From Cytophagales bacterium (GTDB lineage: Bacteria; Bacteroidota; Bacteroidia; Cytophagales; Microscillaceae), in contig JAAFJG010000044.1 of the NCBI GenBank assembly GCA_013298075.1, forward strand, positions 1 to 38,362: a stretch of 38,362 bases of DNA, given 5' to 3'. Numbering within the stretch: position 1 is the stretch's first letter; each line of letters opens with the position of its first letter. The position numbers and the translations under genes were made by a program. Positions 1 through 8,011 of this stretch are shown here, in pieces. Under the pieces are notes generated by a model. It saw only the letters and a program-made list of their open reading frames with translations. It was not told the DNA's origin and ran no database searches.

Positions 1-2
1 GC

Positions 3-584
3 AAACCTCCAGAATTAGTAGTAGAGATAGTGTCTAATAAAATAGGCAAAGAAGATGATTTAAAGATGAAAATCTATGCTTCTATGGGCGTTACTTATTA
101 TATTTTGGTTGATCCTTATCTTAAATTAGATAAAAAAGAAAGGCTAAAAGTGTATGTATTGCGTGAAGGTCGTTATGAATTGATTACTTCTCAACCTATT
201 TTTATGGAAGAAATTAATTTAGGTGTTATGCTTTGGCATGGAATTTTTGAAGGGAAGCAATCTCATTGGGCAAGATGGTGCAGTAAAGATGGTCACTTAC
301 TTTCTACGGGAGTAGAAACGAAGGCTGTACTTTCCCATAAGATTGAAGAACAAGAAGTACTTTTAGTTGAAAAGGACACTCTTTTGGTTGAAAAGGACAC
401 TCTTTTAGTTGAAAAGGACACTCTTTTAGTTGAAAAGGACACTCTTTTAGTTGAAAAGGATACTCTTTTGGAGGAAAAACAAAAAATGTTCGAAGAGCAA
501 AAGATTTTAGTCGAAATCGAAAAACAAAGAGTTGAGAAACTAATCGCTCAATTAAAAGCAATGGGGTTGACACCTATTGAATAA
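3..584 (+). CDS. Uma2-family (DUF820) PD-(D/E)XK nuclease-like protein, 5' end cut off by window
   Basis: The open frame runs in from the left edge, so the true start is outside the window; the GTG at 30 is internal. The first residues read PPELVVEIVS, then a Lys-rich helix, then GVTYYILVDP. That order (Glu in LVVEI, K in DDLKMKIYA, then the VDP strand) is the core of Uma2/DUF820 proteins, which have a PD-(D/E)XK fold; their cellular role is poorly known. After the domain comes a heptad-repeat tail with about six LLVEKDT-like units, predicted to be a coiled coil, ending in a Glu/Lys-rich stretch. A hairpin follows the stop. The family call is firm from the motif; nuclease activity is inference. 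Confidence 0.82.
   Translation, partial: KPPELVVEIVSNKIGKEDDLKMKIYASMGVTYYILVDPYLKLDKKERLKVYVLREGRYELITSQPIFMEEINLGVMLWHGIFEGKQSHWARWCSKDGHLLSTGVETKAVLSHKIEEQEVLLVEKDTLLVEKDTLLVEKDTLLVEKDTLLVEKDTLLEEKQKMFEEQKILVEIEKQRVEKLIAQLKAMGLTPIE
360..485 (+). repeat. 21-bp in-frame tandem repeat encoding LLVEKDT heptads
   Basis: Five near-identical 21-bp units (360-380, 381-401, 402-422, 423-443, 444-464) and a sixth degenerate unit to 485. Each encodes one LLVEKDT heptad, so copy-number change would lengthen or shorten the coiled coil without a frameshift. Differences between units are mostly silent (tta/ttg, gac/gat), which points to recent slippage or unequal exchange. Confidence 0.93.
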
Positions 585-601
585 ACAAAGAAAAAATACA
601 A

Positions 602-634
602 ATAATAAAACATTGATTATCAATGTTTTATTAT
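602..634 (+). terminator. Hairpin after the Uma2-like gene, probable terminator
   Basis: A perfect 15-bp inverted repeat with a 3-nt TTA loop (arms 602-616 and 620-634) lies 17 nt after the stop codon. It is AT-rich and lacks a clean T-run, so termination is likely rather than certain. A partial echo of the loop region (ATCAATG) recurs near 650. Confidence 0.5.
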
Positions 635-720
635 GATTTGTGTGGATAATCAATGGTTTATACTAAAATTGTATCAAAAATAAGAAATTATATTTTATTT
701 TTAAAAATAGTTTTAATTTT

Positions 721-751
721 TTGTAAAAATATAATTTTTTTGGTAACTTTG
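721..751 (+). promoter_or_regulatory. Bacteroidota-type promoter for the sugar operon
   Basis: TTG at 721-723 and TAACTTTG at 744-751 match the -33 (TTG) and -7 (TAnnTTTG) elements of Bacteroidota housekeeping promoters with a 20-nt gap. It sits about 80 nt upstream of the first aminotransferase gene and is the only good match before the run of tightly spaced genes up to 7808. Confidence 0.72.
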
Positions 752-832
752 CAATCAAATAATCGATACCTAAATAAAACAATAAAAATAATCAAAATCC
801 AAAAAAATAAACCTATTTTTTTGAGTAATTAA

Positions 833-1966
833 ATGATGCAAAATATACAAATGGTTGATTTATTCAGCCAATATAATCATATCAAAACCGAAATAGATAA
901 TGCTATTTTGGGAGTTATAGAAAAATCTACTTTTATCAATGGAGAGGCAGTAAAACAATTTAGTCAGCATTTGGCAGACTTCGTTCAAACAGACAATGTA
1001 ATTCCTTGTGCCAATGGGACAGATGCTTTGCAAATTGCGTTTTCTGCCTTAGATTTGCCAAAGCATTCCGAATTTATTGTACCAAGTTTTAACTATGTGG
1101 CAGCTGTGGAAGTGGGTGCTTTTTTAGGATATAAACCTGTTTTTGTGGATAGTTTATTGGGTACATATAATATGGATACTGATAAAATTGAACAAGCCAT
1201 TACGCCAAAAACTAAGGTAATTGTGGCAGTACATTTGTTTGGGCAATGCGTGAATATGGATAAAATAATGGGAATTGCTAAACAATATAATTTATACGTT
1301 ATTGAAGATACTGCACAAGCAATTGGTGCAAAATATAGCTCTCGACGAGGTTGGATAAGGTCTGCGGGAACAATTGGACACATTGGAACGACTTCATTTT
1401 TTCCGTCTAAAAATTTAGGTTGTATGGGTGATGGTGGAGCGATTTTTACTGATAATGAGGAATTAGCACAGAAAATGCGTTGCATTGCTAATCATGGACA
1501 AGCCGTAAAATATACCTATAAAATGATTGGGATAAATTCTCGTTTGGATACAATGCAGGCGGCTATTTTAGATGTAAAATTAAAACATTTGCATAAATAT
1601 ATTGAGGCAAGACAAAAAGTGGCTAATTATTATGATAATGCTTTCAAAAATAATAAAAATATAAAAATCCCTGTTAGATATGAATCTTCTACACACGTTT
1701 TTCATCAATATACTTTACAAACAATTAGCAAAGAAAAACGCAATGAAATTCAAAAAAAATTAGCAGAAAAAAATATTCCAACTATGATTTATTATCCTTC
1801 GCCTTTGCATTTGCAGGAAGCATATACTCATTTTGGGTATAAAAAAGGGGAATTTCCTGTGGCTGAAAATTTATGTGATACCGTTTTTTCGTTGCCAATG
1901 CACACAGAAATGAATGAAGAAATGTTGGCTTATATTTGTGAGAATTTGAATGAATTTTTAAAATAA
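833..1966 (+). CDS. DegT/DnrJ/EryC1/StrS aminotransferase, WbpE-like
   Basis: A PLP-dependent sugar aminotransferase. It carries the ANGTDALQIA nucleotide-sugar/PLP segment, IEDTAQAIGA (Asp binding the pyridine N), the Schiff-base lysine K193 in FFPSKNLGCMGDGG, and NSRLDTMQAAIL. The FFPSKNLG and GDGGAIFT wording is closest to P. aeruginosa WbpE, which converts UDP-3-keto-GlcNAcA to UDP-GlcNAc(3NH2)A. The length of 377 is close to normal for the family. It is the first gene after the 721-751 promoter. Its expected partners, a WbpB-like oxidoreductase and a WbpD-like acetyltransferase, come only after a three-gene insert. A second ATG three bases downstream is an equally possible start. The family is certain; the exact sugar is inference. 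Confidence 0.9.
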   Translation: MMQNIQMVDLFSQYNHIKTEIDNAILGVIEKSTFINGEAVKQFSQHLADFVQTDNVIPCANGTDALQIAFSALDLPKHSEFIVPSFNYVAAVEVGAFLGYKPVFVDSLLGTYNMDTDKIEQAITPKTKVIVAVHLFGQCVNMDKIMGIAKQYNLYVIEDTAQAIGAKYSSRRGWIRSAGTIGHIGTTSFFPSKNLGCMGDGGAIFTDNEELAQKMRCIANHGQAVKYTYKMIGINSRLDTMQAAILDVKLKHLHKYIEARQKVANYYDNAFKNNKNIKIPVRYESSTHVFHQYTLQTISKEKRNEIQKKLAEKNIPTMIYYPSPLHLQEAYTHFGYKKGEFPVAENLCDTVFSLPMHTEMNEEMLAYICENLNEFLK

Positions 1967-1972
1967 AAAAAT

Positions 1973-2191
1973 ATGTTAAACGATAAAGAAATAGATTTTT
2001 TGGAGCGTAAAATTCCAATGCTTGCAGAATTAGCAACAAAAAAAGCGTATCTTGAAGCATTAGCATCAGGAAGTACAGTAATGATTGCTCGAGATGGACA
2101 ACTGATTGAAATATTTCCTGATGGAACAGAAAAATTCTTTAAAGAAATTGATAAGCCTGTTATAGTAAAACAACTTATTTTTAATATTTAA
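1973..2191 (+). CDS. Small antitoxin-like protein upstream of a zeta-type kinase
   Basis: A 72-aa protein with an N-terminal charged helix (about residues 3-30) and a C-terminal part with the pattern ALASGSTVMIARDGQLIEIFPDG. Its order, size and 5-bp spacing before a zeta-like kinase are those of an antitoxin-toxin pair, and I recall similar small proteins next to such ATPases in other bacteria. It has no recognisable DNA-binding motif. It begins 6 nt after the aminotransferase stop, so it is probably cotranscribed with the sugar genes. The antitoxin role is inferred from context only. Confidence 0.6.
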   Translation: MLNDKEIDFLERKIPMLAELATKKAYLEALASGSTVMIARDGQLIEIFPDGTEKFFKEIDKPVIVKQLIFNI

Positions 2192-2196
2192 AAATA

Positions 2197-2931
2197 GTGT
2201 ATATACCACGAATAAGAATATTTGCGGGACCTAACGGTTCAGGTAAAAGTACCATTAAAACAATTATTCCAGAAAATTTATTGGGACATTATCTCAATCC
2301 TGATGAAATTGAAAAACAAGTACAAAATACATCTTTTTTTGACTTAACACCTTTTCAAATTCAAATGTATGAGAATGAAATTACGAATTGGTTCGAAAAA
2401 CACGATTTATCTAAAAAATTAAATAAAAGTAAAGATTTTGTAAATAATATTTTAGCAAATAAAAATCAAACTATTCAATTTCAGAAAGATAATTTTGATT
2501 CTTATATGAGTGCGATACTTGTTGATTTTTTAAGGCATAAATTATTAGAAACAAAACAATCTTTTACATTTGAAACCGTAATGTCGTCAGAAGACAAAGT
2601 AAAACTTTTAAAAAAAGCACAGGCTTTAGGATATAGAACTTATTTGTATTATGTAGCCACTGAAAGCCCAGAAATCAATCTTTTGAGAGTTAATCATAGA
2701 GTTAAGAATGGAGGGCATAATGTGCCAGATGAGAAAATAAGAGAAAGATATTACAAATCATTAGAATTACTCAAAGATGCTATAAGTCATACAAATAGAG
2801 CATTTATTTTTGATAATTCTGGGGAAACAAAGGTATGGATTGGAGAAATAATAGACGCAAAACAAATCAGATTAGAAATAGAGAAAATTCCTTATTGGTT
2901 TCAAAAATATTTCTTAGAAAAATTAGGTTAA
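2197..2931 (+). CDS. Zeta-toxin-type P-loop kinase (COG4185-like)
   Basis: The Walker A motif GPNGSGKST is at residues 11-19, followed by a YLNPDEIE segment that carries the acidic residue used as catalytic base in zeta/PezT-type kinases, a FTFETVMSS strand, and NHRVKNGGHNVPDEKIRERY, an Arg-rich segment typical of this family. Characterised zeta toxins phosphorylate UDP-GlcNAc and block cell-wall synthesis; whether this protein does so is unknown. The start is GTG, forced because Walker A begins at residue 11 and no ATG lies before it. A weak start after a strong ATG antitoxin-like gene would give more antitoxin than toxin. Residues about 45-95 form an extra helical insertion. Confidence 0.78.
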   Translation: MYIPRIRIFAGPNGSGKSTIKTIIPENLLGHYLNPDEIEKQVQNTSFFDLTPFQIQMYENEITNWFEKHDLSKKLNKSKDFVNNILANKNQTIQFQKDNFDSYMSAILVDFLRHKLLETKQSFTFETVMSSEDKVKLLKKAQALGYRTYLYYVATESPEINLLRVNHRVKNGGHNVPDEKIRERYYKSLELLKDAISHTNRAFIFDNSGETKVWIGEIIDAKQIRLEIEKIPYWFQKYFLEKLG

Positions 2932-2951
2932 AAAAATAAAATAAAATTTCT

Positions 2952-3560
2952 ATGGTTTACACAGATTTTAATTGGGATAATTTAGAAGAAAAATTGGGTA
3001 TTACCAACAAAAAAACAATTCTTTTTGATAAAATAAATCCTTTTTCTATTTCTGATACACTTTTAGAGGCAATTCAAGAAGCACAACAAATGCACCTTTC
3101 AAGTGAAAAATCAAGGTCAGAGTGGATTGTGGTACCTATTTTAAGAGAACTTCGTAAAAAAAATGATAATTTTTTTACTATTTTTTCGGGTGATTCGTTA
3201 AATGTAGATAGCAAAAAAGGATTAAAAGGAGAATGTGATTTTATTTTGGCAAAAGATACCAATTCGTTAAGTCTTAATTGTCCTATAATTCAAATTGTAG
3301 AAGCAAAAAAACATGATGTAGATCTTGGTATTCCACAATGTACCGCACAACTTTTTGGTGCAAGAATTTTTAATGAAGCAAGAGGTGTGATTTTACCCAA
3401 AATTTATGGGTGTGTTACGACAGGAAACGAATGGATTTTTATGTTCTTGCAAAATAATATTGTTTTTGTTGATACAAAAATTTATTATTTGAATGAAATG
3501 GAAAGTATTTTAGGCGTTTTTCAAAAAATAATAAATTATTATAAAGAGTTATTAAAATAA
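2952..3560 (+). CDS. PD-(D/E)XK nuclease-like protein
   Basis: A 202-aa protein of unknown role with the spacing of a PD-(D/E)XK core: E57 in a helix (SEWIVVPIL), D96 in GECDFIL, E117 and K119 in IVEAKK, and Q133 in the following helix (CTAQLFGARIF). The same layout appears in the four-copy family at 14117-17018, though overall similarity is low. It starts 20 nt after the zeta-like kinase gene and ends 1 nt before the WbpB-like gene, so it is probably read with both. It may be a third member of the toxin module or an independent passenger. The fold call is by motif; substrate and activity are unknown. Confidence 0.6.
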   Translation: MVYTDFNWDNLEEKLGITNKKTILFDKINPFSISDTLLEAIQEAQQMHLSSEKSRSEWIVVPILRELRKKNDNFFTIFSGDSLNVDSKKGLKGECDFILAKDTNSLSLNCPIIQIVEAKKHDVDLGIPQCTAQLFGARIFNEARGVILPKIYGCVTTGNEWIFMFLQNNIVFVDTKIYYLNEMESILGVFQKIINYYKELLK

Positions 3561-3561
3561 A

Positions 3562-4587
3562 ATGAAAAAAATAAAATTTGCCATCATAGGTGCAGGACAC
3601 ATAGGCAAACGCCACGCTACAATGGTATTACAAAATGAGGATTGCGAACTCGTTGGAATGGTTGATATTAACCAAAATTTAAAAAATGAAGTAGAAAGTA
3701 CATTTAAAGTGCCTTTTTTTGCATCTTTTGAGGATTTTTTGAAAGAAAATATGGCTACTGATGTTATCAATATTGCTACACCCAATTATCTGCATGCTTC
3801 CCAAGCAATTTTAGCCTTAGATAAAGGTTGTCATGTAGTATTAGAAAAACCTATGGCATTACATAAAGCCGATGCCGAAGAAGTGCTTTTTAAAGCATTA
3901 CAAGCACATAAATTGGTTTTTTGTGTGATGCAAAATCGCTATTCTCCGCCTTCTGTTTGGCTCAAAGAAGTGGTAAGTAGTGGCGTGATGGGTAAAATAT
4001 TTATGGTGCAAGTAAATTGCTATTGGAATCGTGATGAACGCTATTATAAAAAAGGCGGTTGGAAAGGTTTGCAAACACAAGATGGTGGAACATTATTTAC
4101 CCAATTTAGCCATTTTATTGATATTATGTTTTGGCTTTTTGGCGATATAACCAATATTCAAGCAAAATTTAATGATTTTACTCACGAAAATTTAACTGAC
4201 TTTGAAGATTCGGGTTTTGTGAGTTTTGATTTCAAAAAAGGTGGTATGGGAAGTATCAATTTTTCTACGGCTGTTTGGGATAAAAATTTAGAAAGTAGTA
4301 TCACAATTATTGCTGAAAATGGCTCTATTAAAGTAGGCGGACAATATATGGAAAATGTGGAATATTGCCATATTAAAAACTATCAAATGCCTGAACTTGC
4401 CCCATCTAATCCGCCAAACGATTATGGTGCATACAAAGGAAGTGCTGCTAATCATCATTATATTATTGAAAATGTAGTGGAAGTATTGCAAGGTAAAAGT
4501 ATTGCTACCACTAACGCCTTAGAAGGATTAAAAGTAGTGGAAATGATTGAAAATATTTATAATCTCAAAAAAACAAATAAAGGCTAA
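3562..4587 (+). CDS. Gfo/Idh/MocA oxidoreductase, WbpB/WlbA-like
   Basis: It has an N-terminal Rossmann fold with [10 protein letters not shown] at residues 9-18, then [11 protein letters not shown] and the EKPMA motif that carries the catalytic lysine of this family. The C-terminal substrate domain contains [14 protein letters not shown] and [12 protein letters not shown], wording shared with WbpB/WlbA. Those enzymes oxidise UDP-GlcNAcA at C3 to supply the aminotransferase. It starts 1 nt after the stop of the PD-(D/E)XK-like gene and is followed after 1 nt by the WbpD-like gene, so translation is likely coupled. The 341-aa length is normal. Confidence 0.88.
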   Translation: MKKIKFAIIGAGHIGKRHATMVLQNEDCELVGMVDINQNLKNEVESTFKVPFFASFEDFLKENMATDVINIATPNYLHASQAILALDKGCHVVLEKPMALHKADAEEVLFKALQAHKLVFCVMQNRYSPPSVWLKEVVSSGVMGKIFMVQVNCYWNRDERYYKKGGWKGLQTQDGGTLFTQFSHFIDIMFWLFGDITNIQAKFNDFTHENLTDFEDSGFVSFDFKKGGMGSINFSTAVWDKNLESSITIIAENGSIKVGGQYMENVEYCHIKNYQMPELAPSNPPNDYGAYKGSAANHHYIIENVVEVLQGKSIATTNALEGLKVVEMIENIYNLKKTNKG

Positions 4588-4588
4588 A

Positions 4589-5170
4589 ATGCAAAATCAG
4601 GAATATTATGCCCACGAAACAGCCATTATTGATGAAGGTTGTGAAATTGGTGAAGGGACAAAAATTTGGCATTTTTCACATATTATGCCTCATTGCACGT
4701 TAGGAAAAAATTGTAATATTGGACAAAATGTAGTTATTTCACCCGAAGTTATTTTGGGAAATAACGTAAAAGTTCAAAATAATGTATCTATTTATACAGG
4801 CGTAATCTGTGAAGATGATGTTTTTTTAGGTCCGTCAATGGTTTTTACAAATGTTACTAATCCAAGGAGTGCAGTTAATCGAAAAGGACAATACGCAAGA
4901 ACAACCGTAAAACGTGGGGCAAGTATTGGTGCAAACGCTACCATTGTGTGTGGACATGATATTGGCGAATTTGCTTTTATTGGAGCAGGTGCGGTAGTTA
5001 CTAAAAATGTTCCTGCGTATGCGTTGGTGATAGGCAATCCTGCACGACAAACAGGTTGGATGTCAGAATTTGGGCATAAATTATCTTTTGATAATGGTAT
5101 TGCTATTTGTAAAGAAAGTAACGAAAAATATGAATTAAAAGAAGGAAAAGTTACTAAAATTTTCTCATAA
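4589..5170 (+). CDS. UDP-3-amino-sugar N-acetyltransferase, WbpD-like
   Basis: A left-handed beta-helix acyltransferase of 193 aa, close to the usual length. Hexapeptide repeats run from about residue 10 to 150. The segments [36 protein letters not shown] and [13 protein letters not shown] are almost those of P. aeruginosa WbpD, which N-acetylates the 3-amino group of UDP-GlcNAc(3NH2)A using acetyl-CoA. A longer frame from 4547 adds 14 residues inside the previous gene; I chose the ATG at 4589, 1 nt after the previous stop, because homologous N-termini begin at YYAHETA. With 833 and 3562 it forms a complete WbpE-B-D set. Confidence 0.9.
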   Translation: MQNQEYYAHETAIIDEGCEIGEGTKIWHFSHIMPHCTLGKNCNIGQNVVISPEVILGNNVKVQNNVSIYTGVICEDDVFLGPSMVFTNVTNPRSAVNRKGQYARTTVKRGASIGANATIVCGHDIGEFAFIGAGAVVTKNVPAYALVIGNPARQTGWMSEFGHKLSFDNGIAICKESNEKYELKEGKVTKIFS

Positions 5171-5179
5171 AATTATACT

Positions 5180-6271
5180 ATGAATATTCCATTTGTCGAT
5201 TTGAAAATACAATATCAACATATTAAATTAGAAATTGATAATGCCATTCAAAGCGTTATCGAAGAAACCGCCTTTATAGGAGGCAAGTATCCTAAAAAAT
5301 TTGAACAAGAATTTGCTAATTTTTTAGGTGCAAATCATTTTATTAGTTGTGCCAATGGAACAGACTCTCTAGAAATTCTTTTGCAAGCGATGGAAATTGG
5401 GGAAGGAGATGAAGTAATTGTGCCTGCTTTTTCTTGGATTTCAACGGCTGAAGCGGTGAGTAATGTAGGTGCAAAACCTGTTTTTGTAGATATAGAAAAT
5501 GATTTTTATTGTATCAATCCAACATTAATTGAACAAAAGATAACTTCAAAAACGAAAGCAATTATTCCTGTTCATTTCTATGGACAACCTGCTAATATGC
5601 CTACGATTATCAAAATTGCTAAAAAATATAATTTGAAAGTATTGGAAGATTGCGCCCAAGCACATGGAGCAACTATTGAAAATAAAATGATAGGAACTTG
5701 GGGAGATGCCGCAAGTTTTAGTTTTTATCCGGGTAAAAATCTAGGAGCTTATGGAGATGCAGGTGGGATGGCAACCAATGATATAAATATAGCAGAAAAG
5801 GCAAAAAGGATAGCTAATCATGGACAACTGAGCAAACACGATCACCTCATAGAGGGGCGAAATAGTCGTTTGGATAGCATACAAGCATCAATTCTTTCTA
5901 CTAAATTGCCTTATCTTTTTGATTGGACAACAAAACGTATTCAAAATGCAAAATTATATAATGAATTATTGAATGATATAGTTGTAACGCCCAAAATACG
6001 TGAAAATAGTAAACACGTTTTTCATTTGTACGTTATTCGTACCAAAAATCGTGATAAATTGCAGCAAGAATTACTTCAAAATGGTATTCAAACCGCTATT
6101 CATTATCCAACTGCTTTGCCTTTTTTGCCTTGTTATGCAAATTATAATTTTTCAGAAAAAGATTTTCCAATCTCTTTTCAATTTCAAAAAGAAATATTAT
6201 CTTTGCCGATGTATCCTGAATTATCAGAAAAACAGATTACTTATATTGCGAATAAAATCATAAAAAAGTAA
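5180..6271 (+). CDS. DegT/DnrJ/EryC1/StrS aminotransferase, second copy
   Basis: A PLP-dependent sugar aminotransferase of 363 aa. It has ANGTDSLEIL, LEDCAQAHGA, Schiff-base lysine K186 in FSFYPGKNLGAYGDAGG, and NSRLDSIQASIL. The FYPGKNLGA wording differs from the first copy (FFPSKNLGC) and is nearer to the FdtB/QdtB/VioA branch, so the two enzymes probably act on different keto-sugars. It begins 9 nt after the WbpD-like gene and opens a second aminotransferase-oxidoreductase-acetyltransferase set. The product sugar cannot be read from the sequence. Confidence 0.88.
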   Translation: MNIPFVDLKIQYQHIKLEIDNAIQSVIEETAFIGGKYPKKFEQEFANFLGANHFISCANGTDSLEILLQAMEIGEGDEVIVPAFSWISTAEAVSNVGAKPVFVDIENDFYCINPTLIEQKITSKTKAIIPVHFYGQPANMPTIIKIAKKYNLKVLEDCAQAHGATIENKMIGTWGDAASFSFYPGKNLGAYGDAGGMATNDINIAEKAKRIANHGQLSKHDHLIEGRNSRLDSIQASILSTKLPYLFDWTTKRIQNAKLYNELLNDIVVTPKIRENSKHVFHLYVIRTKNRDKLQQELLQNGIQTAIHYPTALPFLPCYANYNFSEKDFPISFQFQKEILSLPMYPELSEKQITYIANKIIKK

Positions 6272-6325
6272 TTGATTCTTTTGTCAAGTGAAATTAAAGT
6301 TTAATAAAATATCGTAAATAATTTG

Positions 6326-7342
6326 ATGTCAAAAATAAAATTTTCCATTATTGGTTGTGGTAGAATAGCCCAACGTCATGCTGAACATATTTACAAACTA
6401 GGAACACTTGTATCTGTTTGTGATATTGATAAATCCAAAGCAAATGCCCTAGCAGAACAATATAATACAAAAGCTTATTACACCATAGAAAACTTATTAG
6501 AAAATGAAAAATATGCCGATGTTTTAGCAATATGTTCACCTAATGGTTTGCATGCTCTACATACTATTCAAGCACTTAAAGCGGGTTTTCACGTACTGTG
6601 TGAAAAACCAATGGCTATTTCTGTGTATGATTGTGGCGAAATGATAAAAGAAGCTGAAAAAGCAAATAAAAGACTTTTTATTGTAAAACAAAACCGTTTT
6701 AATCCTCCCGTTGCTGCCGTTAAAAAACTTATTGATGAAGGTATTTTAGGTACTATTTATAGTGTACAACTCTCTTGTTTTTGGAATAGAGATGAAAATT
6801 ATTATAAAAATTCTTGGAAAGGTACAAAAGTCTTAGATGGTGGTACTCTCTATACACAATTTAGTCACTTTATAGATTTGTTGTATTGGATGATTGGTGA
6901 TGTACAAAAAGTACAAGCTTTTGGTAAAAACTCTGCACATCAGAATATTATCGAATTTGAAGATAATGGCGTAATTGCTTTAGAATTTTATAATGGTGCC
7001 TTGGGAACAATTAATTACACAGTGAATAGTTTTCAAAAAAACATGGAAGGTTCCCTAACTATTTTCGGAGAAAAGGGTAGCATAAAGATTGGTGGACAAT
7101 ATCTCAATGAATTAGAATACCAAAATATAGAAAACTACGAAGTAAAAGATCTTCCTGCAGGTAATCCTGCTAATAACTATGGACAATATCAAGGGTCAAT
7201 GTCTAATCACGATAAAGTATATGAAAATGTAGTAGAAGTACTTACAAAACAAGGTATAATTGCTACAAATGGATTTGAAGGTTTAAAAACGGTAGAAATT
7301 ATTGATAAAATTTATCAAAGTGTAAGAAAAAATGAAATTTAA
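6326..7342 (+). CDS. Gfo/Idh/MocA oxidoreductase, WbpB/WlbA-like, second copy
   Basis: A paralog of the 3562 gene. It has GCGRIAQRHA near residues 9-18, CSPNGLHALHT, the catalytic-lysine motif EKPMA, then FWNRDENYY, SWKG and [12 protein letters not shown]. The TTG three bases upstream is in frame, but the ATG at 6326 is preferred. A 51-nt gap separates it from the aminotransferase gene, the largest gap inside the cluster, with no clear promoter. Its last codons overlap the start of the acetyltransferase gene by 11 nt, which suggests translational coupling. The likely role is C3 oxidation of a UDP-sugar uronic acid for the second set. Confidence 0.87.
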   Translation: MSKIKFSIIGCGRIAQRHAEHIYKLGTLVSVCDIDKSKANALAEQYNTKAYYTIENLLENEKYADVLAICSPNGLHALHTIQALKAGFHVLCEKPMAISVYDCGEMIKEAEKANKRLFIVKQNRFNPPVAAVKKLIDEGILGTIYSVQLSCFWNRDENYYKNSWKGTKVLDGGTLYTQFSHFIDLLYWMIGDVQKVQAFGKNSAHQNIIEFEDNGVIALEFYNGALGTINYTVNSFQKNMEGSLTIFGEKGSIKIGGQYLNELEYQNIENYEVKDLPAGNPANNYGQYQGSMSNHDKVYENVVEVLTKQGIIATNGFEGLKTVEIIDKIYQSVRKNEI

Positions 7343-7808
7343 CGAAAAAAAAATTGATATTGTAAATGCTATATTTGGCGAAAATGTTACTATTGTCCAG
7401 CCTAGTAATGTTTATGGTTGTCAAATAGGCAACAATACATTCGTTGGCCCATTTGTAGAAATACAAAAAGATGTTAAGATAGGTCAAAATTGTAAAATTC
7501 AATCTCATAGTTTCATCTGTGAATTAGTTACAATAGGTGATAATTGCTTTATAGGTCACGGGGTAATGTTTATTAATGATATTTTTTCTGAGGGAAAGCC
7601 CGCTGGTGGTAAAAAAGAACTTTGGAAAACTACAACTATTGGTAATAATGTTTCTATTGGTTCAAATGCAACTATTTTACCTGTTTCTATATGTGATGGA
7701 ACTGTAATAGGTGCAGGTTCAGTTGTGACTAAAGATATAACAGAAATAGGAATTTATGCAGGAAATCCTGCTAAAAAAATTAATGATATTTTTGTAAATA
7801 TAAAATGA
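7332..7808 (+). CDS. Hexapeptide-repeat acetyltransferase, second copy
   Basis: A 158-aa left-handed beta-helix protein with hexapeptide repeats through residues 20-145, a GHGVMFINDIF loop (aligned with VFTN in WbpD), SNATILPVSICDGTVIGAGSV, and a short tail AGNPAKKI. It lacks the C-terminal extension of the first WbpD-like enzyme (193 aa). It overlaps the oxidoreductase gene by 11 nt and closes the second set. It probably N-acetylates the amino group made by the 5180 aminotransferase. No promoter or strong terminator follows at once; 200 nt of AT-rich DNA separate it from the next gene. Confidence 0.85.
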   Translation: MKFNEKKIDIVNAIFGENVTIVQPSNVYGCQIGNNTFVGPFVEIQKDVKIGQNCKIQSHSFICELVTIGDNCFIGHGVMFINDIFSEGKPAGGKKELWKTTTIGNNVSIGSNATILPVSICDGTVIGAGSVVTKDITEIGIYAGNPAKKINDIFVNIK

Positions 7809-8011
7809 TTAATACGGGATTTTTCTTGTTTAAATATTATTTAACTGACTAATTATCGATGGGTTGTTTCGTTTTATAATAATGAGAAAAATTAGCGGTT
7901 AAGTGCTCTAAAATGAAGTTTAAGTTTTAATTACAATAGTAAAATTTTTATAAGTAAGTTATCTTATAGATTTCTCTATTAATCTTACTATTTTAAAATT
8001 ATAAAAAAATT

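Noticed and set aside
360-485. CRISPR-like direct repeats
   Set aside because: The 21-bp units are contiguous with no spacers and are in-frame coding heptads.
304-573. Minus-strand 89-codon frame with QLKECPF repeats
   Set aside because: It is the antisense shadow of the coiled-coil repeat in the Uma2-type gene.
4547-4588. Longer N-terminus for the WbpD-like acetyltransferase
   Set aside because: The extra 14 residues overlap the previous gene and do not resemble the family; an ATG 1 nt after the previous stop fits better.
7809-8011. Promoter for the glycosyltransferase genes in the 203-nt spacer
   Set aside because: No TAnnTTTG box with a TTG at the right distance was found, so I did not mark one.
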